In this document: positions 36,701-47,916 of the stretch, piece by piece | Position numbering within the stretch: position 1 is the first letter of the stretch | Layout: each line of letters begins with the position of its first letter | Assembly (NCBI RefSeq): GCF_001949145.1 | Contig: NW_019091362.1 | Location: forward strand, 6,663,749-6,727,748 | Reading direction: 5' to 3' | Source: Acanthaster planci | Lineage: Eukaryota > Echinodermata > Asteroidea > Valvatida > Acanthasteridae | Length of the DNA stretch: 64,000 bases | Program-made: the position numbers and the translations under genes | The notes under the pieces: model-generated | Database searches by the model: none | Told to the model about the DNA's origin: nothing | The model's input: the letters and a program-made list of their open reading frames with translations, nothing else

Positions 36701-39169
36701 AACTGTCAATGGACAAGTTCTAGGAGTGAATTTTAGTGAAATGATGTAAGCCAACGTTTGGCACATTCCGACATTATGGGTAAGTGCAAAAACTGATTCT
36801 ACGCATATTAACTGCTGCTTCTTCTTTTCACGTTGCTACAGCTTAGCTTCATCAAGTGTTCCAACATCAGTCAGCCCCCACCCACCATCTCAGCCACGCA
36901 CCCAGTCACCCCCGCATCCACCCTCGCCTCACTTCCTCGCTGGCTGTCTGTGCACACCTTGCCAGAAGCTGCAGCAGGAGGGCGCCAGGCAGGTTCTGCC
37001 ATCTCAGGGGTACACCATGATGAGGGGACTTAACCACAGGTCAGTGATCATCGTCTCATTCTTCATTGTCCACCGTGTATGATAAATATTCACTGTTCCA
37101 CACTTTGGTTGGAAGTTCATACCCCTTCAGGGGCACTTTGTGTTTCTGTTCTGTTTTTCTTCTTGTAAATATATATGTAAAAAGGAAACATTCCTTTTCA
37201 CAAAACCTCGTTCTCTTGCCTAATTGCAGGCCTTTTTTCGAATTATAAGTGAGAGATGAACACCATATACTTTTCTCAAATACGTGAAATTTCAAACGTT
37301 TCTCAAATGTCGAGCAAAAATGACAAAGTCCTACTTTATATCCATAAATAGTTGAGAATGTTACTGTCACTTTCCGCCTAAACAAATATACATGTGCTTT
37401 CTGTGCTGTTCATTGTTCATGCTGTCATTCTGTTCGTACTTTTTCCAACCAACCTCCAGTTTTACAATTCATCTTGATGATCATGTGGCTACAAAAGGTG
37501 ACAGGACAGGTTTGATCCGGTACATAGGCCATCTGGACAATGCCAACTCAACTCAGGCAGTGTACGTGGGCTTGGAGCTCGACGCACCAGGTATGAGCAC
37601 CAGGGACTTCAGAAAGCAAAGACGACATGTACCAGGGGAAAAAAACAGTCACCACAAACAAAACACTATTGAGAGATGTCACCAATGCCATCTTCACCAC
37701 ACGTGAAATTTCTTCATATGTAATAACCTATGCTTCAGGGTTGTTCTGTACTACTGGTACATTTTATGGCCGCCCAATAAACAGCACCTTGACGGGTTGC
37801 TTGACATTTTGCCGAATGTCTATGGTCAGTTGAATTCAAAGACTTTCTACGAACTGGATAAACAGAATTAATGGAATGCTTTTATTGCAGTTGTGAATAA
37901 CTTGGGATGTGATTTGTGACTGTATGACTTGTGATGAACCTGCGGGGACTTCTGATGGTGCTTGCCTACAAGACTGTAGTTAAAACATGTTAGTTCTTAC
38001 GTGAAGTTCATTATTGAGCGCCTGTTCAAATCTGCCGTTTGGCTGAGCCGCAACTGAAATAGTGTGTTCAGTTGTACTAATTTTGCTTTTGTTATGTGCA
38101 GATTAAGGTTACATCTACATGCCTTTCCTACTTTTTTTTCCTGACTTTCTTTTGTTTACAGTTGGTCGCCATGATGGCTTCACTCATGGAAAGCGATACT
38201 TCTGGTGTCATCGTAATCACGGGCTCTTTGTGCCAGTTCAGGACATTGCTGCGATCATCAAGAAGGTGAGGCCCGCTTTGTCTTGAGATGCTTGAGTTCA
38301 GTGTTTACCTGGACAGCTTTCTGAGCAAATAATCAGGCTTACACCATGAAGTTGGCCTGCAGTTGTGTAGAGAGAATATTTGATTCATCATTATCTGAGA
38401 AGAACCCTCATTTTTTTTCCCATTTTATTACCCCCCCCCCGAAAAAATGAATTGAAGTACGCTTGTTGTCAAGTAACCAGTAACCCTCATTACCTGCGAA
38501 GAAGAGAGGAGCTGGATTGGTGGACTGCTTCAACTGGTTACCTGGCCCATATGCAAAGACTGCACGTTTCAACCCAAGTTGGTCATACTCGCACAGCATG
38601 GCTTGCAGCAAGCGCGCATGAGCGTGTGTGCACACACGCATGGTGTGCCCCAACCAAATGGACATTGTCACCACATTATAGCTGCCATGTGTTGTAGTAG
38701 CGTGGAGCTTTGAATGCGTTGTTTTTGTGCCATTTTTCCTTCCAGCCTGTGAAGAGACCGAAGACGGTGGACCCAAGCCGTCGCCATGGGTCGGCCAATC
38801 ACAGCCTCAAACACCCGCCGAGGAGCCATGCAGTAGAGGTGAAGCATAACAAGTCAGGGAGCCACACATCATCAGGGAAGAGACTCCTATCAGCCGATAG
38901 CACCAGTCTCAAACAGAATAGGTAAGTTCAGTTTGAGTTTCTGCCATAGTTGGCAGTAAGGGCGCATACTGATGGAAGCCAGTGGCTAGGATTCACCTGT
39001 TGACCAGTGTGCTGCAGTAAGCCACAGCCAATGCAGATGCAGCCTTATCTTTTGAATGTGGAAATGTCACACTTTGTGCAACATACATCTGACAAGAAGT
39101 GAACATGATTTTTTTCTTCTCTTCTTGCTCTCTCTCGACAGAGTTCTTCCAACTCCGTCAGTCACATGA
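18708..39169 (+). CDS. Coiled-coil, Ser-rich protein with C-terminal CAP-Gly domain
   Basis: Twelve coding exons join in frame: 18708-18798, 20460-20601, 33762-33936, 34305-34514, 34808-34928, 35827-35930, 36241-36395, 36842-37039, 37460-37590, 38162-38265, 38746-38921, 39142-39169. The total is 1635 nt (544 residues plus TGA), and the phase matches at every junction. Layout: N-terminal region with a short helix (about 60-95); Ser-rich low complexity (about 98-170); charged coiled coil (about 234-281); Pro/Ser-rich linker (about 333-395); CAP-Gly domain (about 402-475) with GLIRYIG, VGLELDAP, GRHDG, GKRYFWC and GLFVPV blocks; then a basic, Ser-rich tail. CAP-Gly domains bind the C-terminal EEY/F tails of tubulin and EB proteins, so a microtubule or centrosome role is likely. 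The usual GKNDG is GRHDG here, and the aromatic before VELD is Tyr. I cannot name the orthologue. The start is the first ATG of the open exon; upstream coding exons cannot be excluded. Confidence 0.88.
18799..20459 (+). other. Intron 1 with a GC-AG boundary
   Basis: The exon ends AGTGAAG and the intron begins GCAAGT, the consensus of the minor GC-AG class; it ends TTGCAG before exon 2. No GT donor nearby keeps the frame, whereas the GC donor joins phase 1 exactly. The intron contains SINE copy 2 at 19492-19770 and a few TACATGTA repeats. I see no other coding signal in it. Confidence 0.75.
19492..19770 (-). mobile_element. tRNA-derived SINE, copy 2 (in intron 1)
   Basis: This is a minus-strand copy of the family at 11988-12282. 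The head near 19770 has TGGTGTAGTGG (A box) and GAGTTCGACTCCC (B-box region), and the body has the same GGGGTTTTCCTCCCACC block. It ends at the low-coordinate side with the matching TTTCTGGTAATGA word. It lies antisense to the CAP-Gly gene. Scattered differences from copy 1 show that both are old. Confidence 0.8.
21040..21430. repeat. Long imperfect hairpin (MITE-like), about 145-bp arms
   Basis: The arms at about 21040-21183 and 21285-21430 are reverse complements with scattered mismatches. The strongest block (about 21117-21183 against 21285-21353) shares ACACTGTTGCTA.ACCTCGTGATTCG words; the outer parts share TTTGAATAAAATCT and CTGAGTT. The loop is about 100 bp. It has no open frame of note. 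A related fragment at 23441-23490 matches the CTGAGTTATTTGATTGCAC part in inverse orientation, so this is a dispersed family and not a local accident. Confidence 0.65.
23441..23490. repeat. Fragment related to the 21-kb hairpin element
   Basis: This 50-bp stretch (AATTCAAATTGTTATGTTCA..TGCAATCTCATAACTCAGTG) aligns with the reverse complement of 21087-21135. No second arm is visible, so it is a truncated or solo end. Confidence 0.5.
24480..24780. repeat. 151-bp tandem duplication, two nearly identical copies
   Basis: Copy 1 (24480-24630) and copy 2 (24631-24780) appear identical except for one A in an A run (8 against 7). Both start CTATACCAAAAAA and end GATGGCATATGTA. The near identity implies a very recent duplication or an assembly artefact at a heterozygous site. 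The 183-codon minus-strand open frame across it is created by the duplication and is not a gene. Confidence 0.9.
24895..25135. repeat. TACATG/CATGTA simple-repeat cluster
   Basis: Repeated words such as ACATGTACATGTAC, GCACATGTACATG and CCAGTACATG make up much of this stretch. Similar smaller clusters occur at about 25370-25400, 25905-25995, 26150-26205 and 27110-27190. Both strands read as Cys/Thr/His/Met/Val-rich frames, an artefact of the repeat. Confidence 0.8.
28787..28917. repeat. 131-bp MITE-like element with perfect 18-bp inverted ends
   Basis: TTATAGAGTACTGAAGTG at 28787-28804 is exactly mirrored at 28900-28917. The interior holds a smaller GAACCAG...CTGGTTC inverted pair. The ends include TATA; a TA target duplication, as in Tc1/mariner-type MITEs, is possible but cannot be told apart from the repeat itself. 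Confidence 0.55.
29022..29155. repeat. 12-bp palindromic satellite (GTACTAGTTCAT units)
   Basis: Units of about 12 bp alternate GTACTAGTTCAT and GTACTAGTACAT with some drift. Because the period is a multiple of three, both strands stay open and read as His/Val/Leu repeats. The monomer is largely self-complementary (ACTAGT and TACATGTA palindromes). Confidence 0.8.
35183..35302. repeat. 30-bp minisatellite in intron 5 of the CAP-Gly gene
   Basis: The unit is three 10-mers (CCCCACAAGT, CCCTGCAAGT, CCCCGCAAGT). The triplet is repeated with nearly no change and then decays on the right. It lies between exons 5 and 6. Because the unit length is divisible by three, several frames stay open through it, but there is no splice evidence that it is coding. 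Confidence 0.85.
37460..38265 (+). other. Exons 9-10: core of the CAP-Gly domain
   Basis: Exon 9 (37460-37590) encodes the first half of the domain, from the FTIHLDDHV lead through RYIG and VGLELDAP. Exon 10 (38162-38265) encodes VGRHDG to the IIKK end, including the conserved GKRYFWC strand. The intron splits the domain just before the tubulin/EB tail-binding loop (GKNDG in most family members, GRHDG here). Confidence 0.85.
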
Positions 39170-40731
39170 TGCTTGGCCAAGAACAAACTCAACATGTCAC
39201 AACTCCTGATGCTTCAAATTGTCCAATGCAGACAGCTCTAACAATTTTCTAAGCATTTTCATGAAGTGTCTTAAATTCAGCAGTTGGCAGTGTACGTCAA
39301 AAGTGTAGTCAAAAAGGCAGGTTTCAAAGTGTCTTCAGTTTGGTCCAGTGTGCGTGCTTCCTGAATGCACCAAAATTGCACTTACATGTATAGGATAAAA
39401 AACAAATTGGAGAATTAAAAATGAGTGGTTTGTAGATATTGAATGTTCATTTCTCCAACTTTAACTTCATAAATTGATGGCAATTCCATTTTCTCATTTT
39501 GATTATCAAAGAACTTGGAGGTGCTTCTTTTATATGTGTGTTTAGTCTGTATCACATTTCAACTGAAGAGTTTTTCATAGGGAATTTTGATGGCTTTTGT
39601 TGAAACTGATACACAAAATACTGTGATTTTTTTAAAATCTGTATTCCTATGAAAACAGTGCTAACAGTTCTCAGTTTAAAAGAAAAATCTTCTTTTGCTT
39701 CCTGCCAAGGTGTGACTGTCGTCAGACCATCTTTGAATATATCAGAAAGCATGTTTCATTTAAAAAATCTTGTGTTCAATTGAAGTCATTCCAATATCTG
39801 CCTCTTTTGACATACGTCTTTTTGAAAATTTCTTTTATTGTTTTGGCTGTGATTGTTGTTTCTTCATCATTTGATCACTTTGCATGCACTTTAATTTTGT
39901 TGTCACAATCATTTATTTTGACTGGTGGCCTTTTTCTTTGGGTCACAAACTCTGCACATTTTCACATCAACAATTTCAAGTTCAGGCTCATGCCATTGTC
40001 GTACAAAAATTGTGCTTTTAAATGGCACAGCAGGTTAAAACCATTCCCGAAGTATCATTGTCAGATCAAACAGGAACTGTGAAACCTTTTCTTTTCAGTG
40101 TTTTTCAATGGGATTTTTTCCAGCTGGTCTGTGGTTGATGGCAGCCTCTCCATGCATCGCCATCGTCTTATCTCCTAGAGGCAAATATAACGTAATAATG
40201 TATGAGCCTGTTCTTGAGATGGTTGTTCTTTTTGACAGGGTACCGTTGTACCTACTTTAACTGTACACATTCACCTCTGTATATTTCGACAAAGTTATTT
40301 GCCATCCTTGTGTTTGTTTTGATTAGTGTGTGCATTTCCTTAAAGGAAAATCTGCTTAATTGTCTTCCCTGCTGCACTTTTGGGGTCATCGTACATGTTT
40401 TGTGTGTGTGAGTTTGTTTCTGCANNNNNNNNNNNNNNNNNNNNNNNNNACAAAAGAGGAACAATAAGGGGTCCCCAGTTGCAGGAAAATACACACTTGG
40501 ATGTGTGTGTTTTTTGTTTTTGTTTTTTTTGGGGGAGATGGGAATAGTCATCAACTGATGGTAAACTTCTACAGAAGACTCTCAGGTCTCATAACCAAGT
40601 GCTTGATATTCAAGTTGGGCTTTTTGCAGTATTTTATCAGCATCTGGCTGCCGTACACTCAGTTGTATTTTCCATGAGATTCATGTATCAGAAACCTAAA
40701 GCTTAAGGTGCCTCTTGCATTACTGAATAAA
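39170..40731 (+). other. Probable 3' UTR of the CAP-Gly gene
   Basis: After the TGA the sequence is T-rich and lacks repeats and long frames. An AATAAA hexamer at 40726-40731 is the first canonical polyadenylation signal I noticed; a weaker ATTAAA lies at 39414-39419. The true end of the transcript is uncertain between these, and an even later end is possible. Confidence 0.4.
40425..40449. other. Assembly gap (25 N)
   Basis: A run of 25 undetermined bases lies in the presumed 3' untranslated region, next to a TGTGTGTG stretch. The true length is unknown. Confidence 0.99.
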
Positions 40732-42575
40732 GTGCCCGGGGATGATATTGAATTCTTTATCGGCATAATGGCTGGCAGCAGAATGAACCGCATTTGCAAC
40801 ATTCTTGAACACTTGCTCGATTTTTTTTATAAAAAAAAGTTTTGCGGGGAGAGGTTGTTAGCTTCTCTCTTTTTCTTGCGAAGAATGACTCCATTACCCT
40901 GAAGAATTAAAACGTCACATTTTTGACAAGTATTTTCCTGAAACAATAATCATGTTTTCCAAAATCCAGATTTCTTTATGTTGCACTACAAACTATATGT
41001 ATAGAATCGAAGGGCTGTTTATTTAATGTTACTCTGTAAATGTACAAATAGTTGATTTCATTCTTTTGACCATCTCTTGCCTTACTACTTCCAATAACTT
41101 TCTGTGTACAATTATAAAGCTGTTTCAAGCCTTACGTTGTGTCGTGAATTACTTCCGCATTCATGGGTTAAATGCTACTTCATCGGATCAACAAATCTCT
41201 TATCCATTGCCTTGTTACCTTGGAAATATGCAACCGAAACAATGACTCAGGTGAAATGAAATATAAGTTCAAACGGCTCAGGTACTCGGTTTGCTCAGTA
41301 ACGTTTTTTTACTGGTTTAATGCCACGATTCAGTTAATTGGAAACTTTTTGTCTGCTTTTCTAATCATCCGTTTTATTGAGAAGAAACATGACTCCGAGC
41401 TGATCATGTGCCGTGGGTTTCAAGTGCTGCTGTCAGTACAGTCTGAAAAATACGCTTCCCGTTTAGGAAGACATTTTCTTTTAAGTCGAAGTTTAGTAAA
41501 TCAGTGTCTGTCAGTTCTGAAACAAGGGGTTCTTCAACTTTCTTTGAATTGGTTATTTCCAGGCTATCACAAATGAACCTATCTGCTTGCATTTTTGTTC
41601 TCTGAAATTCAACCTGCATTTGTTTTTAGAAAATTGTAATATTTTGCTATGTACTTTTTGATATTCATATTTACACCTAACAAAAGTATTTTTTTGTAAA
41701 TATGTTTCTGCTTTATTCAGAAGAGCTATGGCCTTTGGAACAGTTCGAATACTTTGTGTATATTTAGAAAAAGTGTAATTTCTCAAAAGTAAAATGTTAT
41801 TGGAATGCGTATCCAGTGACATTTCTTTATTAAAGACGTGAATAACACGTCAGAAATACAAACAAATCATGTGGAATAGTGCCCATTTGTGTATATATTT
41901 GTTGGGTACAAAAACTCTATTTGGCGACGTTCTCCTTTGGTCGTGAATATGCAACAAAGAACGTAATGTAATGGATGATTCTTCAAATATACATGTACTG
42001 TATATTTTCCAGATCTTTAATATACTACAGAGGTACACGAGCAATTTACATGTGAATTTCCTTGGTATATGTGGTTGTCATTGTGTTTCAAGAGCAAAGT
42101 AAATAGCCGTTTAGAGTTGCGACTCTCCCCCTTTATTCCCTAAGATGATAAAAAGTCCATCTATCAGAACAAGGGAGAAATTTACCAGAATGGTTAACCG
42201 TGTTTGGAAATAAATTCCGCCAAGCTTTTAGAATGTTCTGTCTCAGACTCAACACTAGTTGGCCACTGGCATTCGATGTGGAAGCCTTAACAAAATGCCC
42301 GCGTGGTCCCTCGATTTCCCCCGAGACATTCTTGGCATGATGAAATCTAAATATGCCATAAACGACGAACTCCAACCGGACACTACACGAGACACAAATG
42401 ACAAAGAAGAATGGGAAGATCTTCATTCTTTAAATAATTTAATTCACACCACAAACTAAAAATAATTTTTGAAATTTTAAATTTAAAAATTTTCTAGCAC
42501 AGAGCATAAAACTCTGACAAAGGTAAATAATTATTTTGCAAAAGACAAATACATTTCAGATCTTTAGAACGTCTT
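40732..42575. other. Intergenic region between convergent genes
   Basis: A+T-rich sequence without recognisable coding exons. Open frames on both strands are short and compositionally ordinary. It separates the presumed 3' ends of the CAP-Gly gene (plus) and the Nek gene (minus). No mobile element was recognised. Confidence 0.55.
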
Positions 42576-42581
42576 TTTATT
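42576..42581 (-). terminator. Candidate polyadenylation signal of the Nek gene
   Basis: TTTATT on the plus strand reads AATAAA on the minus strand, about 420 bp downstream of the Nek stop codon. It is the first canonical hexamer I noticed on that side. Confidence 0.4.
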
Positions 42582-42998
42582 GCACCTAATCATAAATACA
42601 GTAAAATACTTCACGAGATCTGAAGAACAGGCGTTTGGATGACATAAAGAAATGCATATCAATTTTTATAAGCTTTGTTACAACTGTATGATTCAAGCGT
42701 ATGGGCAATTGTAATTTTTATATAACCTCATACATGCACGACAGAAACAAGTAATTCAAACTGGTTACGATACAAACTCTGAATGCTCGAGTACAGCTAG
42801 AAGGAAACCAATGCTGTTAAGGGTTTGATAAAAAAAATTGAAAGATTTCAACTGAAAATCCCCAGCCACCATTTTTGATTGGTATTGTGCGTCAGTGTGT
42901 CATATTGTAATATGCCCATATGACAGGAAGATCAAAGAGGCTTTCATGGGAGTTGGCATATTTCAAGCAACCAATCAGCGTTTGTAATTTCAGCGGTG

Positions 42999-43769
42999 TC
43001 ACCAAAAATTATCTCTCGGTGAGCTGTCCTTGTCACAGCTTTGCTCCAAATTATGCAACTGTAGCATAGCGGGTAGGAAGAGCATCTTGTCCTTGCCAAG
43101 CACTCTCTCCATATTCTTCAGTATGATCTCATCCGGTACGATGTGGTTAAGTTTTCCACCTGACACGGATCTAATAAAGTCCAGGCACGCCGCAGACAAC
43201 TGAACCCCGATTTTCTCCTCAAGGTAGATGCGAAGCGTTTCCACTTTCCCGCGAACCTCTCGCGCTGAATCCCCAACAAACACTCTACAGCGGACGAGGC
43301 ATTCGTTTACGTCCGCCAACATGTCTCCATCCTGCTCGTGACTGTTGACTCCGCATGGAAGAAGTCCATCGTTTCTGCTCTCATGCAGACGGATGGCTTC
43401 GCCGTTACGCGACTCGCGTCTGGCAGTTTTTCTCTCTCGCACTGTGCAACAAAGCCCGGAATCCACCCAATGACTCGGATTGTCACAAAGATTATCAGAA
43501 CTGGGACGGCTTCCAGAATCTGAAGAATTTTGTGTGCTTTCGTCACACCTCTCAGAGACTTCAGGAACATCGACGGGAATGACACTAGGAGGGTTTTGAC
43601 AAATGACGCCGGTCAAGGACGGGCTTTCCAAGACATATGTCGACTTCATTAGCGATCTTTTCGTCACGGCGTTTTCTCCATTATAGTTCACACCAAAGAG
43701 GTTCACAATCGGAGCTTTCCCTTCGAGACCATCTGGGATTCCCTTACTTATTACTACTTCGCATTTTGC
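42999..43769 (-). other. Nek last exon: linker and conserved C-terminal block
   Basis: The acceptor TTTTTCAG precedes GCAAAATGC; the exon runs 257 codons to TGA. It encodes a low-complexity Ser/Glu/Asn-rich middle, then an acidic-amphipathic segment (residues about 634-705 of the protein) predicted to be helical. The last residues are DNFW. Confidence 0.8.
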
Positions 43770-46700
43770 CTGAAAAATCAAATGGAAAATTGTGTAGGCT
43801 CACAAAAATGTTTCACCGAGTTGAATGACAGTTTTAAGTTAACAAAGCGCTGCATGTATACACATAAGGAGTAAAATTCTTTTTAAGGAAATCCATCGGA
43901 AAAGGTAGTGCTTACCGTTTTTGCGTGTACAGAGCTTTTTCTCTTCGTATAAGGTGTTTCTCGATCTGATTTCTGGGCATCTATCTTATCTGCGGCATTT
44001 GATGACATGCTTCTTTGTTTCCAAAGCGTAAAATCAGTTGAATCCTGACTAGGCCTATAATGGTCTGGATTTACATTGGAGGGGTTCACCTTGTTGGACG
44101 TCCTACCAGTGCTGGAATCTCGACAACGTCCTTCGGTGTTTGGTGCATGTGGTTTACAGTTTCCACCTTCACTAACGTTACAAGTTGTTTCTTTTCGAAC
44201 CCTCGGAACAATTTCACCTGGAGTGAGTTCGCCATCATTCAAGTGATCTCTGACCGAGAGATGCCGCCGTTTGCTGGTCGGTTGGAAACACGTCGAGACG
44301 CCACAGATTCGTTTGCCCATAACCGACGCGACGGAGTGTCTTCTAGCTGTCTGCAGTACATCCTGTTGAATCGCCCTTGCGCTCCTTGGAACCGATCCAC
44401 GCGCAACTCTGACATTTTCTTCCCTGTACTTTAAGCTATGACTCCCTTTCTCATCGCTGATTGTCCGAGGTGAGGAACACTGCTTCCTGCACCGGTTAGT
44501 GTACGCTAGCACGTAACCCCTGATGCCAGGAGTAGACAAGACTTGATCAGCAGACGGTCGGCGCTCAGGCTCGCCTCGTAGCAACACGGAGATCATATCC
44601 TCCAGCAGTGGTCCATAGTGCCTGTAAGGTAAAACGAAAAACAAATTAGTGCACGATATAACTATACTACATATTCGAAAAACACACTGCTGCATGCATC
44701 TTGGCTACCAGGAGAAGATCCTGCGAAAAGGTATCTTCTCTTCAAGCCTCCGGCATCTAGAATCAGTGCTTCCAAGAAAACTCAGAACTTGCTGAATCTA
44801 AATTAAGGTGTGACAAAGCATACCTCGGTATTGCCTTGTAGCGCCCTCTCATGATATTTAAAACCAGTGAGGAGAAGTCGGAGGCCTCAAAGGGATGAGC
44901 CAAAGCTGTCATCTCATAAAGGACGCATCCAGCCGCCCACATGTCGCTCTTCTGATTATATCTGGCATACAGAGAGTTAAGGAGTCACAATGCAGGGCAC
45001 TTTTGGAACCATTCTTGCGAACAGCCTCCCTTAATTACCGCCGAGACGTCAATGATCGTCAATGAGTAACTAGCACCTCTTTAGAAACGTCACAAAATGA
45101 TTGATCCTCTGTTAAAGACAAAAACTGTCTTATGAATCGGTTCTTGTAAATATTGCGAAAGCAATGGTTCTACTTTTACCAGCAGAAGGATAAACAAAAT
45201 CTTAGTGAATAGTAGACTCTTACTATCAGGTTGAGGCTGAAACTCCCAATCCACATAACTGTTGGCCCGATGTAACAAAATTCTTAAGCAGCATCTCAAC
45301 TGGGACTTGGGTATTAGGCCTAAGGGGATCAAATAAAGCCTAAGCCACACTGTCACGATGTGGGCCCCGCAAACCCTCAATTAACCATGGACGTGTCTAT
45401 CGACGTGATGAGTTGGGAATACAGGGCCCCAATTACAACTTCCTACGGATAATAACGGTTGGAAAAATAGCCACGATTATCAATGGAAGGCCATGAATGG
45501 TACGATGGCTGCAAGAACGTGCCATAATGAATTGCGATTACACTGAGATTGTCCCACTTAAAAAAAGGGTCACTGCGCCACGATAGTGTTGAACAAGCTC
45601 AAAATTCTCGTGACCATTCCCGACCTAGGAGGATCACCCAAGGTTCTGCAAGATTCAAAGATGCCGTTACGCATGTGTCCGCGATTTGCTGCGCTTCACT
45701 AAGACTAGAATATGGGGTGTATCGAATTCGTGACTGTGTAACGTAGGCTTAAGGTGACCGGTGGTTACATCGAGAAAAGGCCACGAGTTGTACATTCTGT
45801 GACAACGGTTAAGGATACGGTTTTCGCTTGCATATTTCTGGCGACATGTAGTACGGTGTTCCTATAGCAGTACGAGCGTGGTCCCTGGTGTCTCGAAGCA
45901 TTCGAGCTATGCCGAAATCACCGACCTTGATGACGCCTTGATTTGTCATGAAGATGTTCTGTGGTTTCAGATCTAGGCAATGGTTTTTGAAATAATTGTT
46001 ATTTAACCTATTAGGTTAGGCCTTCCTACCAGCATTTTGCTTTTTTTTTGTCCTAATGCAAGGAGTATCCTCCCCGTGAAGTCTGCGTCTCCCTTCTTTA
46101 TGACTACACTCCACCACCAAAGGAAAAAATACATGTATCTACGGTTACTTGATTGTCATGCTGTACGTTGTCAAACTATCAGATTTCATTTAGTTAATTA
46201 TTTACATCATTCTTTTGTAGCAGGTTTGAAGCAAGGGTGATTGAGGTTGAGTTTTCCCCTGTTTGCTGTCTCTTGGCAATGCAGATGCGCAATTCTCTTA
46301 CGGGACTTAAGAGCAGCACATATAGACACACGATGACATTATTTAACATCTACTCGGGCACATGGAAGTAAGGCTGTTACTGGTCAAGAGATATCGTGAA
46401 TGATTGATTAGTGCTAGCGTAAGTGTAGGCCTTCTTCGTTTACAAACATTGCTTTGCCGTACACAAAATTCATCTTGGGCCTTTGTCTCAGTTAATTAAA
46501 AGGGGAAGTTTTTTCTTCGTACTTGGATGAGGTGTATGTTACTGTTTTAAAGCTGCAGGAGATTCTTTAGCACCAGTGGAATAAGTCCTGTTGTTTTTGT
46601 ATTAGAGTCGCAACTCGTCATACTTAGTGCTAGCTACTGGTAGGCAATAACTGCAAATAATGTTGCTACCACCACAAGCAGTGGTTTTTACGTAAAATAG

Positions 46701-47916
46701 CCGGAGTCAACCCAACAATTATTGCAATTTCCAAAAATTTCAAAGCAGAACGTCAGTCCATCAGATGGCACGTCTGTGTCAAACTCACCCCGATGTAGGA
46801 TCTTCTTTTTGTGTATGTAGCACAGGGCGAAACAGATCTGAACAAACCAATCCATGATACTATCCTCTGTAAAATTCTGTCCGGCCTGCCGGTTGGCTTG
46901 GATCATTTCATTCAAGTCACCTATTAAGGGAAAATGTTTGTTTAAACTGTCAAAGTTTAGTACCAACTCCAGTTGCGCACCCCCGGGGGGGGGACTTGGG
47001 GACTTGCGTCCCCCCCCGGTTTTAATTTTGTTCCTCCTGAAAAACAAGATAGGCCTACGATATGTACGTACACCTTCATGTAGCCTACATCTAAACTACT
47101 ACAGTTCTGATAAAGCTGTACATCCCAGTCTCAGGCTGTTGTGGCGCAGGGGGGGGGGTTGAGCATCATGAACTATTTGGGAGGCCCCCCACGAATCCAC
47201 ATATTTTTGTTTACATTACCTTCCGATTGTTTCTATTTTTATGTGGAAATAAAGTTAAAGTTGGAGTTGAAGAAGTTGTAGATGCGCACTGACCAACTTA
47301 TGTTCCGATTGCACATATGACGGCTTGGCTTTGAGTTCAAACAGATGTTCCCCTGAGGGAAAGAGAACTCACCGCTGAAAAAGTCTTTATTTCCATTTGC
47401 TTTTTACAGTACAGCTCTACAACAGAATAAATCTCCAAGGACTGAGATGTACCGTATCCGTCCTCCACGATTTTCGAATGTTATAAACACCAGTAAGTTT
47501 AAAAGGAGCCAGAGATGGTAGGCTATTCCTGCCGTTCATCCTAGGAAGAGGCCGTCAAAATTCTCCAAAATATAAGGCCTACTTTTTCCAAACAAGTTGG
47601 GGGGGGTATATGAAACTTGTGGATTTCCAGTTGAATTTATGCCTATTTGTCTTGTACCTTTATCAGCATACTCCATAGCAATGTGCAGTGTCGCCTCTTC
47701 TACAAAGGCTTCCCGATACCGTACCACGTTAGCGTGCTTCAAACCGGCTAAGATGGCGACTTCGTTTACCGCCTGGTTCCTGTCCTTCTCAGTCATTCCA
47801 GCGAGGTGTATTTCCTTGACAACGTACGGCCTTTGACTGGTCCTAGATCTCGCCAGCCAAGCCAAACCAAAGGTGCCTCTCCCAATGATTTTCAGTCGTT
47901 CATACTTTGCTGCCAT
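42999..47916 (-). CDS. NIMA-related Ser/Thr kinase, Nek1/4/5-like
   Basis: Six coding exons on the minus strand: 47916-47658, 46920-46789, 45972-45819, 44961-44824, 44621-43916, 43769-42999. They join with matching phases into 2160 nt (719 residues plus TGA). The kinase domain is about residues 5-262: glycine loop GRGTFG (12-17), ATP-binding Lys34 in VVKEI, catalytic HRDLKPQN (129-136), DFG (149-151), and an activation segment ending GTPYYMSPE. All key catalytic residues are present, so activity is likely. Order and loop sequences fit Nek1/Nek5 kinases, which act at centrosomes and cilia. A long basic, Ser-rich linker follows. The C-terminal 80 residues (YLEEKIG...LGKD...LPAMLQL) resemble, as far as I recall, the short conserved C-terminal block of Nek1/4/5. 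The start at 47916 has a good context (AAAATGG) and a typical Nek N-terminus; an in-frame ATG at 48009 would add 31 residues. Confidence 0.9.
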
